A DNA stretch of 9,508 bases from Oscillospiraceae bacterium. GTDB taxonomy: Bacteria > Bacillota_A > Clostridia > Oscillospirales > Ruminococcaceae. The notes under the pieces are model-generated. The model did not search any database. It was not told the DNA's origin and saw nothing but the letters and a program-made list of their open reading frames with translations. This document shows, one piece after another, positions 1-7,155 of this stretch (positions within the stretch are counted from its first letter, which is position 1; each line of letters starts with the position of its first letter). The translations under genes were made by a program, and so were the position numbers. The stretch is from the NCBI GenBank assembly GCA_900766795.1, contig CAAFWX010000115.1, positions 1-9,508 of the forward strand, given 5' to 3'.

Positions 1-131
1 CGCAGACCGAAGTCAAGCTCAACAACCAGCGTCTTTTTTCCGAGAGCAGCAAGCCCCGAAGCAACGTTTGCCGAGGTTGTGGATTTACCGGTTCCGCCCT
101 TACCTGCTGTGACCGCAATTATCTGTGACAT
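1..131 (-). CDS. minD: Septum site-determining ATPase MinD (5' part only)
   Basis: This is the N-terminal 43 codons of a ParA/MinD-family ATPase; the rest lies beyond the window. The translation starts MSQIIAVTAGKGGTGKSTT, which holds the deviant Walker A motif (KGGTGKS, with the signature lysine at residue 11). It continues to a VVELDFGLR segment (residues 36-44) that matches the MinD form of the Walker A-prime region. MinD is a membrane-associated ATPase that recruits MinC and places the division septum at mid-cell. The ATG is preceded by a good Shine-Dalgarno (GAGAGGGG, about 8 nt upstream). The position just downstream of the mre/PBP2 genes supports MinD over a plasmid-type ParA, because this linkage is common in Firmicutes. 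Only a fragment is visible, so completeness and the presence of a downstream minE cannot be judged. Confidence 0.88.
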   Translation of the reverse strand, partial: MSQIIAVTAGKGGTGKSTTSANVASGLAALGKKTLVVELDFGL

Positions 132-365
132 AGTAATTTCCCCTCTCCGACAGCGTTTGCATTCGTCGTGCAGAGAAAAAGCAAACCGACATTGAACACA
201 AATACTGAGCCATGATATTTATTAATTAACCATGCTTCTATTTTATCACAAATTTCTCCATATGAAAAGCCTTTTTTAACATTTTACAAAAATTTGTGAA
301 AACAAGGCAATATTAACCACTGTTTTTTGTGCATTTCTACCAACACATTTCCCTGCCCTGCCGCG
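132..365. other. AT-rich intergenic region between PBP2 and minD
   Basis: This 234-bp gap holds the minD promoter and leader but no gene that I can support. In particular there is no minC, which sits between PBP2 and minD in many Clostridia. No clear GC-rich hairpin with a T-run follows the PBP2 stop codon. The only inverted repeat is an AT-only palindrome around 282-302, too weak to call a terminator. Read-through from the mre operon into minD therefore remains possible. Confidence 0.6.
240..268 (-). promoter_or_regulatory. Probable sigma-A promoter for minD
   Basis: On the minus strand a -35 TTTTCA (263-268) is separated by exactly 17 nt from a -10 TAAAAT (240-245). The base triplet before the -10 is TGA, giving an extended -10. 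The site lies in AT-rich sequence about 109 bp upstream of the minD ATG. It implies that minD can be transcribed apart from the mre/PBP2 operon. Assigned by consensus match only. Confidence 0.55.
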
Positions 366-2453
366 TTATTCCTGCGGCTTGGTTATCGGCATGACAAGAG
401 GCTGGGTCGCGTTGCCCTCCTCGTCGTATTCGGGGTTGAACTCTCCGCTGACATACGCGGCAATCAGGTCGGCGGCGATGTGTCGCGAGAACTCGCCCTT
501 TTCCATGGCGATTCCAAAGGCAATTTCGGGGTCGTCTGCGGGATAGAAGCCGACGATGCAGGAGTTGAACACGGTTTCGCTGGTCTGGGGGGTTCCCGTC
601 TTGGTGCAGACGTTAGCGGAGCCTACCCCCACATAATCATAGATATTGTACCACTGATTGTGAACCAGCATATTCGCGCTCATGCTGACGCGCTTCATTC
701 CCTCGAAAATCGCATCGAAGTTTGCTTCCATGCCCTCGGAGAAATCGTCCGCAACCACAGGCTCCTTTTCATACAGAAGCTCGGTGAAATCGTAGTTGTA
801 GACGGCTTTCACGATATGCGGCTCGTATCGCACTCCCCTGTTGGCGATGGTCATTGCCTGCACCGCCATGTGCATGGGGGTGAGCGCCGTTTCGCACTGT
901 CCGATTCCCGCCTGCACGATGTCGCCCTCGTTCCACTCCAGCCCAAGCTGCTCATACAGCTCGAGGGAGGTCATCTGCCCTGTCGCCATGGGAATCTCAA
1001 AGCCGAGGTCCTGCCCCACGCCGTAGTGATAGCCCCACTTCGCAAGGCGGCTTATCCCCAGCAGCCGCGCAGTTTCGTAGAAGAACACGTTGCAGGAATA
1101 TTTCAGCCCGTCATGGACGGTAATTGAGCCGTGCCAGCCCGTGCACTTCGGCTGATAGTCTGCCCAGTGAGTGTAGACATGGTTGCAGTTGATGGTAGTC
1201 TGCGGAGTAATCACTCCCTCGGCAAGTCCCGCCGTGGCGGTGATGGTCTTGAATGTCGAGCCGGGGCGGAAGGTGCCGTTCAGCGCGCGGTTGAACACGG
1301 GGGAATACTCCCTGCTCATCACCTCATTATAGTCGTTGATATAGTCGTTTATGTCATAGCCCGGCTGGCTGACGCAGGCGAGCACTCCGCCCGTCTTAAC
1401 GTCCAGCACCACTACGCCGCCCGTATAGCACTCCGTGCCTCTCATCTGCCTGTCGTGTGCGGTGGTGTAATACGGACCGTGGAGGAAATCAAGATAGTAC
1501 TGCACGATGTCCTGCACCATGCGCTGATAGTCGCTGTCGATGGTAAGCATGACGGAATGTCCCGCAGCAGGTTCTTCGGTCACCTCGTCCTTCAGCTCAA
1601 CGCCGTCGCTGCTTCTGGTGATGGTGCGCACGCCGCGCGTGCCGCGAAGCTCGTCCTCAAGAGCAAGCTCCACTCCCGAAAGACCCAGCACGTCGTTCAG
1701 GGTATAGCCGCTGTCCTTAAGCTCGGCGTATTTGTCCGCGGAGATAGCGCCGACAGTGCCGCGAATGTGCGGCGCAAGGTCGCCGTCAAGATAAACCCGC
1801 TCCCAGCTTTCGGTGATGTCCACTCCGCTGAGAAGCGTTCCCAGTTCCTTTAGCTCGTGTACCGTTTCCTCGGAAATATCGGTAGCGAGAACGTACTTAT
1901 TTTTAAAGGAAAAGTCCTTTATCTGCATTTCGTAGCGCACTCCCGCAATATACCGCCGCATCTGCTCGTCGTATTTGTCGGAAATCTCATACTGGTCGTA
2001 GAGCTGGTAAATTACGTTCTCAACGGTGGAGTAAACGCCGATGTTGAGGTTCTCCTTGAGCGCTTCCACCGCGGAATCCTTGCCGCCAAGGAAGCTGTAA
2101 GGCTCGGTTTTGGTGACGGGCAGCGACTCGTTCCACTCCTCGCCGTTCTTTATCAGAATGGTAAGCACGCGGTAGATGATTTCGTTCTCCGTGCCCGGCA
2201 CAAGTGAGGAGTACTGGAGATTAACGTTGTAGACCATCTTGTTGGTGTTGAGAATATTGCCGCTGCTGTCGGCAATTTTGCCGCGCGCGGCTTCGATTTC
2301 CTGCGTCGCAACGCGGGTGCTTTTCGTCATGGAAAGGTACTTCGCGCCGTCCGCAAGCTGCATTTGAAGCAGCTTTATACCGCACATAAAGGACGCTATA
2401 ACTACCACCGCAACAAGAATCATCGTGCGAAGAAAAACCTGAAACTTTGCCAT
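366..2453 (-). CDS. mrdA: Penicillin-binding protein 2, elongation-specific transpeptidase
   Basis: This is a class B penicillin-binding protein of 695 residues that cross-links peptidoglycan during lateral wall growth in the rod complex. A short cytoplasmic N-terminus is followed by one membrane anchor (about residues 10-30). The PBP dimerisation domain starts with RGKIADSSG (57-65) and includes VLGLSGVE (255-262). The transpeptidase domain carries all three catalytic motifs: STFK at 399-402 with nucleophile S399, SCN at 453-455, and KTG at 618-620. C423, C437, H441 and C454 surround the second motif and could bind a metal. The protein ends in an acidic and proline-containing tail. The ATG has a GGAGG Shine-Dalgarno and lies 21 bp after mreD, so it is the last gene of the mre operon. 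Linkage to mreBCD favours PBP2 over the division-specific FtsI/PBP3 or a sporulation SpoVD paralogue. Confidence 0.93.
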   Translation of the reverse strand: MAKFQVFLRTMILVAVVVIASFMCGIKLLQMQLADGAKYLSMTKSTRVATQEIEAARGKIADSSGNILNTNKMVYNVNLQYSSLVPGTENEIIYRVLTILIKNGEEWNESLPVTKTEPYSFLGGKDSAVEALKENLNIGVYSTVENVIYQLYDQYEISDKYDEQMRRYIAGVRYEMQIKDFSFKNKYVLATDISEETVHELKELGTLLSGVDITESWERVYLDGDLAPHIRGTVGAISADKYAELKDSGYTLNDVLGLSGVELALEDELRGTRGVRTITRSSDGVELKDEVTEEPAAGHSVMLTIDSDYQRMVQDIVQYYLDFLHGPYYTTAHDRQMRGTECYTGGVVVLDVKTGGVLACVSQPGYDINDYINDYNEVMSREYSPVFNRALNGTFRPGSTFKTITATAGLAEGVITPQTTINCNHVYTHWADYQPKCTGWHGSITVHDGLKYSCNVFFYETARLLGISRLAKWGYHYGVGQDLGFEIPMATGQMTSLELYEQLGLEWNEGDIVQAGIGQCETALTPMHMAVQAMTIANRGVRYEPHIVKAVYNYDFTELLYEKEPVVADDFSEGMEANFDAIFEGMKRVSMSANMLVHNQWYNIYDYVGVGSANVCTKTGTPQTSETVFNSCIVGFYPADDPEIAFGIAMEKGEFSRHIAADLIAAYVSGEFNPEYDEEGNATQPLVMPITKPQE

Positions 2454-2474
2454 TGCTGCCTCCGAAAAAAGTGC

Positions 2475-3080
2475 TCAGTCGCGCTCCTTGTCGTCGCTTT
2501 CCTCTGCGGATTGCGCCGACTCCTCAAGGCGGCGCTCCTCCTTGGGGCGAAGCGAGCTTGAGATGAATCCCATCAGAAAGTACACCGGAATAGACCACAA
2601 AACCGCGCCGCTGTAAGCAGGGAAAACGCTCTCCCAGAAAGAGATTACGCTCGCGCTCCCCTCCCACACCCAGTGGAGAAACACCAAATCCATCGCCGCC
2701 ATAATCACGGTGACAGCGGCATTGAGGATAAAGTGGCTCATAAAGCTGCGCCGAATGTAGAAGCTCGACAGCAGCGAAATAATCGGGCACGCCGCCAGCA
2801 GCCACAGCGCGGAGAATCCCAGAATCGTCACTCCGTTCGCCATATCCAGCAGCAGCCCGCAGACCGTGCCGAAAATACCTGCGGCAAGGTCGCCCTCCTG
2901 CATCGCCACAGCCGTGGCAACGGGAATGAGGATAAGCGGGCAGTAATCCTTAATCAGCGGATTGCACTCCAGCGCAAAAAAAACGAGCAGGACGACCGCG
3001 TAAAGAAACCAACGCAGAAAACTGCGCAGCATCATTTTGCGCGTTCGCGCCTTGCTCCTGGAAATAGTCTTTAAGTTCAT
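2475..3080 (-). CDS. mreD: Rod shape-determining membrane protein MreD
   Basis: This 201-residue polytopic membrane protein matches MreD in position, size and hydropathy. It has a basic N-terminus (residues 1-19), then about five or six hydrophobic segments (near 20-38, 46-60, 66-80, 86-108, 115-137 and 158-175). It ends in a highly charged Glu/Ser/Asp-rich cytoplasmic tail (178-201). MreD binds MreC and helps tie MreB filaments to the wall-synthesis enzymes. MreD sequences diverge strongly, so the call leans on gene order between mreC and PBP2. The ATG lies 15 bp after the mreC stop, and only a weak ribosome site (GGTAAG) precedes it, which suggests translational coupling. The later double methionine at residues 16-17 has no better site at normal spacing. 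The charged tail makes the protein slightly longer than a typical MreD. Confidence 0.85.
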   Translation of the reverse strand: MNLKTISRSKARTRKMMLRSFLRWFLYAVVLLVFFALECNPLIKDYCPLILIPVATAVAMQEGDLAAGIFGTVCGLLLDMANGVTILGFSALWLLAACPIISLLSSFYIRRSFMSHFILNAAVTVIMAAMDLVFLHWVWEGSASVISFWESVFPAYSGAVLWSIPVYFLMGFISSSLRPKEERRLEESAQSAEESDDKERD

Positions 3081-3095
3081 GTTTACTTACCGAAA

Positions 3096-3959
3096 TCAAT
3101 TATCTGTTTCAAATGCCAGACCCTTGCCGTCAAAATCCGTCACGGCAAATATCTTGCTCATGCTGACAAAGTCCACCGCAGGCTCGACAAGCGCGTGCTG
3201 TGTAAGCCCGTTGCTGTTGTCGTATACATCGGTGACGGTGCCGACAAGCACGTCCTCCGGGAAAAGCCCGCTCATGCCCGAGGTGAACACAATGTCCCCC
3301 GCCGAAATATCCGCGTCTTTGAGAATGTCGCTCATCAGAAGCAGCCCCTGCTCGGCGGTGGCAAGGTCGTTTTCGATAACGCCCGTCGCCTTGGTGCGCA
3401 TGGTGAACACGCCAACGTTCACGCTGGGGCTAAGTATCGTCGTAACCTCCGCGTAGTTCGGCGCGATTCCCGTCACTCTGCCGACAAGACCAACCTGCGT
3501 GATGATGGGGTCGTAGAGCGAGATTCCGTCGTCGCTGCCGCGGTTTATGCGAAAGCCGCGGTAAATGTCGTTGGCATTGTAGGAGGAAATGTCGCACGGC
3601 TCGCTGAACATATAGTCCTCGTGCTTTTCCTTAAGCCCGAGCATTTCGCGCAGCCTTTCGTTCTCCTCCTGAAGCGAGTCAAGGTACATCGTCTGGCGGT
3701 ACATCTCCGAGAGCTGCGCTTTCAGCTCCTCGTTTTCGGTCTTGTACTTATCGGCGTTCACAAGCCGCTCGATAAAGCCGCCCACTCCCTCGGAGATAGC
3801 GTTTGAAGCCGAAACAAAGGGGGAGGTCACCGTGTGCAGAATCTGCTCGGGAAGCGTTTTCGTGCCCGCAGATACCGCAATGTATGTCATAAGTCCGAGA
3901 AGAAGCGCCGCAATGCAAATCAGCACGCGGAACTTTACGCTGTGAAAAAAATCCTTCAT
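3096..3959 (-). CDS. mreC: Rod shape-determining protein MreC
   Basis: MreC is a bitopic membrane protein whose extracytoplasmic part organises PBP2 and other wall enzymes. The 287-residue product has a short cytoplasmic N-terminus and one membrane segment (about 11-30). A heptad-like Glu/Leu-rich coiled coil follows (about 64-110), and then the MreC beta-domain (about 121-275). Recognisable core stretches are GLVGRVTGIAPNYAEV (157-172) and GDIVFTSGMSGLFP (221-234), both typical of the family. Length is normal. The start ATG follows a GGGAG site only a few bases away. The gene lies 43 bp after mreB and 15 bp before mreD, in the standard mreBCD order. No anomalies seen. Confidence 0.95.
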   Translation of the reverse strand: MKDFFHSVKFRVLICIAALLLGLMTYIAVSAGTKTLPEQILHTVTSPFVSASNAISEGVGGFIERLVNADKYKTENEELKAQLSEMYRQTMYLDSLQEENERLREMLGLKEKHEDYMFSEPCDISSYNANDIYRGFRINRGSDDGISLYDPIITQVGLVGRVTGIAPNYAEVTTILSPSVNVGVFTMRTKATGVIENDLATAEQGLLLMSDILKDADISAGDIVFTSGMSGLFPEDVLVGTVTDVYDNSNGLTQHALVEPAVDFVSMSKIFAVTDFDGKGLAFETDN

Positions 3960-4002
3960 GCTTCTCCCTGCTTTTCGTTAGGTGTTATGTGGTCGGGAGG
4001 GA

Positions 4003-5022
4003 TTAGTAGATTGTTTCGTCCTCGCTGAGAACGTCCTCAAGCTTGTCGATGTTCTCGAGAACCTTTCCCGTGCCGTCCGCAACGCAGTCAAGCGGACGCT
4101 CCGCAATGTTTACGGGCATACCCGTTTCCTCGTGGATAAGCATGTCAAGCCCCTTGATAAGAGCGCCGCCGCCCGCAAGCATGATACCCGTTTCGATGAT
4201 ATCCGCCGCAAGCTCGGGAGGGCACTTCTCGAGGGTGGTCTTGATTGCGTCAATGACGTGGGAGATAGGCTCTGCAAGCGCTTCTCTTATCTCCTCGGAG
4301 GTCACGGTGATGTTCTCGGGCAGACCGTTCATGAGGTTTCTGCCCTTGATGTCCATAACAGGCTCGTTGTCCTCAACCTTGTATGCCGAGCCGATTGCCA
4401 TTTTGATGTTCTCGGCGGTGCGCTCACCGATGAGGAGGTTGTACTTCTTCTTGATGTAGTTGATGATTGAGGAGTCGAATTCGTCGCCCGCTACTCTTAC
4501 GGAGCGTGCAGTAACAATGCCGCCGAGAGAGATAATCGCAACCTCGGAGGTGCCGCCGCCGATATCGACAATCATGCTTCCCATAGGCTCTGCAACGGGC
4601 AGACCTGCGCCGATTGCCGCAGCCATAGGCTCCTCGATGATGGACACGCGCTTTGCGCCCGCCTGCTGTGCAGCCTCGCGGACAGCCCTGCGCTCAACCG
4701 CGGTAACTCCCGAGGGAATGCAGATGATGACCCTAGCCTTGCTTCTGCCCTTGAGCGCCTTTTTGATGAACTGCTCGAGCATAACGCTTGTCATGTCGAA
4801 GTCCGCGATAACGCCGTCCTTAAGCGGACGCACCGCAACGATAGAGCCGGGAGTACGTCCGATGACGTCCTTCGCCTCCTGTCCGACATAGCGCACCTGA
4901 CCCGCCTTCTTGTCAACCGCAACAACAGACGGCTCGCGGATAATGATTCCCTTCCCTCTCATATAAACAAGCGTGTTGGCTGTACCCAAATCTATACCGA
5001 TATCCTTGTTGATTCCAAACAT
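4003..5022 (-). CDS. mreB: Rod shape-determining actin homologue MreB
   Basis: MreB is a bacterial actin that forms short ATP-dependent filaments under the inner membrane and guides the lateral peptidoglycan machinery. The 339-residue protein is full length. Its actin-fold motifs are phosphate-1 [11 protein letters not shown] (7-17), the IIEEP catalytic stretch (128-132), phosphate-2 [11 protein letters not shown] (152-162) and the adenosine motif [13 protein letters not shown] (279-291). The N-terminus MFGINKDIG is typical of Gram-positive MreB, where membrane binding relies on a hydrophobic loop rather than a long amphipathic helix. Strong similarity throughout distinguishes it from FtsA or DnaK. 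It could be the Mbl-type paralogue, but linkage to mreC/mreD supports mreB. The ATG has a GGAGGA site 8 nt upstream, and a promoter is visible 5' of it. Confidence 0.97.
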   Translation of the reverse strand: MFGINKDIGIDLGTANTLVYMRGKGIIIREPSVVAVDKKAGQVRYVGQEAKDVIGRTPGSIVAVRPLKDGVIADFDMTSVMLEQFIKKALKGRSKARVIICIPSGVTAVERRAVREAAQQAGAKRVSIIEEPMAAAIGAGLPVAEPMGSMIVDIGGGTSEVAIISLGGIVTARSVRVAGDEFDSSIINYIKKKYNLLIGERTAENIKMAIGSAYKVEDNEPVMDIKGRNLMNGLPENITVTSEEIREALAEPISHVIDAIKTTLEKCPPELAADIIETGIMLAGGGALIKGLDMLIHEETGMPVNIAERPLDCVADGTGKVLENIDKLEDVLSEDETIY

Positions 5023-5099
5023 CTGAAATGTCCTCCGAAATAATTAGAATGGTGAAGTATTTATTTGTATCATCAATTAAACACAACTTCTCAACTTAT

Positions 5100-5128
5100 A
5101 TTATAGCATTATTTTGTGCCTTGGGCAA
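5100..5128 (-). promoter_or_regulatory. Sigma-A promoter of the mreBCD-mrdA operon
   Basis: The minus strand shows -35 TTGCCC (5123-5128), a 17-nt spacer and a perfect -10 TATAAT (5100-5105). The triplet before the -10 is TGC, giving an extended -10. Transcription should start near 5093, leaving an untranslated leader of about 70 nt before mreB. No riboswitch-like structure is obvious in that leader. This is the best consensus promoter in the window. Confidence 0.75.
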
Positions 5129-5223
5129 TATATTATTTATCATAATTTTATGAGATTTTCAACAGTTTTTTCAGCATTTTGGACAACTGCACGAACGCCG
5201 TCGAAAAAAGCCCTGCCCGCCTT

Positions 5224-5255
5224 AAAGAAAGCTGCCGCCGTTGTTTCGCGGCGGC
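5224..5255 (-). terminator. Probable intrinsic terminator downstream of the FGGY kinase
   Basis: A perfect 7-bp GC stem (GCCGCCG at 5234-5240 against CGGCGGC at 5249-5255) closes an 8-nt loop. On the minus strand it is followed by a T-rich but interrupted tail (AGCTTTCTTT). It lies between the kinase stop and the mreB promoter, where a transcript end is expected. The imperfect tail and the 221-bp distance from the kinase stop lower confidence. Confidence 0.55.
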
Positions 5256-5476
5256 AAAAAGTATTAAATCATACAGGCATTTTGCGCTTTCGCGCTCAAA
5301 GGAAAGTTTTACGTTTCCATAATATAAAACCACGCAAAGCGACGGTTGGTTACAAGTTTTTTCTTTATTCGCGCAAATTCGGCAGTTTGCACATTGGTGT
5401 GCCCGCGGGCTTGTGCAGAATAAATATATCCGCGCGGGGAAACGTCCCACCGCCGCAAGGTGCGAAGAATGACGGC
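5256..5476. other. Gene-free, palindrome-rich spacer after the kinase
   Basis: This 221-bp stretch follows the kinase stop codon, and no reading frame in it looks like a gene. It holds several short perfect inverted repeats: GCCCGCGGGC at 5401-5410, CCGCGCGG at 5430-5437, and a hairpin at 5389-5402 (GCACA, TTGG loop, TGTGC). A smaller hairpin near 5281-5300 has an imperfect stem. None has a T-run, and none matches a structured RNA that I recognise. It may be a long 3' untranslated region or decayed sequence. Confidence 0.5.
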
Positions 5477-7045
5477 TTAACGCGCTGCCGCGATTCTCTG
5501 TGCGGGAAGTCCCGCGCAAAAGCGCTCCATGTAACGGGCGAAGCCTGCCGTGCCGTCTTTGGTGGGAGCAAGCGTGATTCTCTCCGAGCCGCTGAACACG
5601 CAGTTCTCCAGCCAATCGGAAAGCGCCGCGCCGCCGCCGCAGTTCATGTACGCCGCAAGCAGCGCCATTCCCCATGCGCCGCCCTCGCCGGCGGTTTTCA
5701 TGACGGAAACCTCCGCGCCGAGAGCGTCCGCGAGGAACTGCTGCGCCACTCCCCGAACCTTGAACAGACCGCCGTGACCGGTGAACCTGTCGGCGGGAAC
5801 GCGCTCCTTTTCCGAAAGGATATCCATGCCGAGTTTGAGCGCGCCGAACGCAGTATAAAGCTGCGCGCGCATGAAATTGGCAAGGCTGAACGCGCCGTCG
5901 GGCGTGCGAAGATACATGGGTCTGCCCTCCTCAACGCCCGCAACCGGCTCTCCCGAAAGGAAGTTGTACGCCACCACGCCGCCGCAGTCAGCGTCGCCGC
6001 CCAGCGCGTTTTTATAGAGCATTTCGTACACCTCGCCCACGCTCATTTCCCTGCCCGAGAGCTTTGAGAACTCGCCGAACAGCTTCACCCAAGCGTCAAG
6101 CTCGCAGCAGCAGTTGTTGCAGTGCACCATAGCGACAGGCTTTCCGTCGGGGGTGGCAACAACGTCGATTTCGGGGTAAACGCCCTCCAGCGGCTTTTCC
6201 AGCACCAGCATGGAGAAAATGCTGGTGCCCGCGGAAACGTTGCCCGTTCTCGGAAGCACGCTGTTGGTGGCAACCATTCCCGTGCCCGCGTCGCCCTCGG
6301 GCGGGCACATGGGCACCCCTGCGGCAAAATTGCCCGTAGGGTCGAGAAGCGCCGCACCCGAGCCTGACAGCACCGCGCCGCCCTCTCCCGCAAACTTCAC
6401 AGCGGGAAGCACCCCGCGTATATCCGCCGAAAATCCCTTTTCCCGCGCAAGCGTATTGAACTTGTCCAGCATAGCCGCGTCATATTGCCCGTCCTTGTCA
6501 AGCGGGAAAATTCCTGCGGCGTCGCCTACTCCAACCGCGCGCTCGCCCGTCAGCAGGAAGTGCACATAGCCCGCAAGCGTTGTGATGTGCGCAACCTCGG
6601 GGACGTGCTCCTCGCCGTTCAGTATAGCCTGATAGAGGTGGGAAATGCTCCAGCGCTGGGGAACGTTGAACCCGAACAGCGCCGACAGCTCCTGCGCGGC
6701 AGCCCCGGTGGTAGTGTTCCGCCATGTTCTGAACGGCACAAGCAGGCGGTCGTGCTTGTCAAAGGCGAGATATCCGTGCATCATCGCGGAGATTCCCATT
6801 GCGCCGACAACGCGCAGCGGCTCGCCGAACTTTTCCTTAACATCGCGCGAAAGGTCGGCAAACACGCCCTGAAGCCCCTCCCTGACCATATCGAGGGAGT
6901 ATGTCCAAAAGCCGTTTTCAAGCTTGTTTTCCCAGTCCCATGCGCCGCTCGCGATGGGCGCAAAGCTGTCGTCTGTCAGCACTGCCTTGATTCGGGTCGA
7001 ACCGAACTCGATTCCGAGGAAGGTGGATTTTGTGTTTATTGACAT
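5477..7045 (-). CDS. FGGY-family carbohydrate kinase, xylulokinase-like
   Basis: The 522-residue product is a cytoplasmic ATP-dependent sugar kinase of the FGGY family (hexokinase/actin fold), which phosphorylates sugars such as xylulose, ribulose, fuculose or gluconate. The N-terminal lobe has the phosphate-1 loop GIEFGSTRIKAV (11-22) and a sugar-site stretch with MMHG (88-91). GDAGTG (251-256) supplies the likely catalytic base D252, and VSAGTSIFS (270-278) is the second phosphate loop. The C-terminal lobe has GHGGLFKV (423-430) and AGEGGAWGMALLAAY (452-466), which match the adenosine-binding part. A cysteine cluster CNNCCC (309-314) is unusual for the family at large, although I recall similar Clostridia sequences having cysteines there. 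Length and motifs indicate an intact enzyme. The ATG has a GGAG site 8 nt upstream. It is transcribed alone, between two terminators, without an adjacent isomerase or transporter, so the substrate is unassigned. Confidence 0.85.
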   Translation of the reverse strand: MSINTKSTFLGIEFGSTRIKAVLTDDSFAPIASGAWDWENKLENGFWTYSLDMVREGLQGVFADLSRDVKEKFGEPLRVVGAMGISAMMHGYLAFDKHDRLLVPFRTWRNTTTGAAAQELSALFGFNVPQRWSISHLYQAILNGEEHVPEVAHITTLAGYVHFLLTGERAVGVGDAAGIFPLDKDGQYDAAMLDKFNTLAREKGFSADIRGVLPAVKFAGEGGAVLSGSGAALLDPTGNFAAGVPMCPPEGDAGTGMVATNSVLPRTGNVSAGTSIFSMLVLEKPLEGVYPEIDVVATPDGKPVAMVHCNNCCCELDAWVKLFGEFSKLSGREMSVGEVYEMLYKNALGGDADCGGVVAYNFLSGEPVAGVEEGRPMYLRTPDGAFSLANFMRAQLYTAFGALKLGMDILSEKERVPADRFTGHGGLFKVRGVAQQFLADALGAEVSVMKTAGEGGAWGMALLAAYMNCGGGAALSDWLENCVFSGSERITLAPTKDGTAGFARYMERFCAGLPAQRIAAAR

Positions 7046-7087
7046 AGTTTTTTCTCCTTGTTGAAAATCGTGATTTCATCTGATTCC

Positions 7088-7093
7088 ATTATA
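7088..7093 (-). promoter_or_regulatory. Candidate -10 element of the FGGY kinase promoter
   Basis: A perfect TATAAT on the minus strand lies 42 bp upstream of the kinase ATG and 12 nt after the T-run of the preceding terminator. The -35 region would overlap that terminator and matches the consensus poorly, so an activator may be needed. Between the -10 and the ribosome site lies a 17-bp inverted repeat (7062-7078, arms TGAAA/TTTCA) that could be an operator. Both are motif matches only. Confidence 0.4.
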
Positions 7094-7105
7094 GCGCCTG
7101 CTGCG

Positions 7106-7138
7106 AAAAAAATCCCCCGATAAAGTTACCGAGGGATT
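7106..7138 (-). terminator. Intrinsic terminator after the SGNH lipoprotein
   Basis: On the minus strand AATCCCTCG (7130-7138) pairs with CGGGGGATT (7111-7119) in a 9-bp stem with one U-G wobble, around a loop of about 10 nt. The second arm runs straight into an uninterrupted T-run (7106-7112 includes its last stem bases). It starts 17 bp after the lipoprotein stop codon and ends the era-lipoprotein transcription unit. Confidence 0.88.
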
Positions 7139-7155
7139 GTACTATCTTCTCAAAA

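Noticed and set aside
282..302. AT-only inverted repeat as a terminator of the mre operon
   Set aside because: The stem is all AT apart from one GC pair, has a mismatch on the minus strand and no adjacent clean T-run, so it is too weak to call.
327..2207. Long plus-strand open frames opposite PBP2 (266, 240 and 116 codons)
   Set aside because: They are antisense to a PBP2 gene with all catalytic motifs. Their translations are rich in His, Val and Arg with no domain, and they arise from the codon bias of the real gene.
5148..5675. Minus-strand 175-codon open frame overlapping the kinase end and the spacer
   Set aside because: It starts in a shifted frame inside the kinase gene and crosses the terminator and spacer. 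The translation has no recognisable domain, and no ribosome site supports it.
5114..6067. Plus-strand 317-codon open frame across the mreB upstream region and the kinase 3' end
   Set aside because: Composition is Arg/Ala/His-rich with no motif. It runs across the mreB promoter and the GC-rich terminator and is antisense to the kinase.
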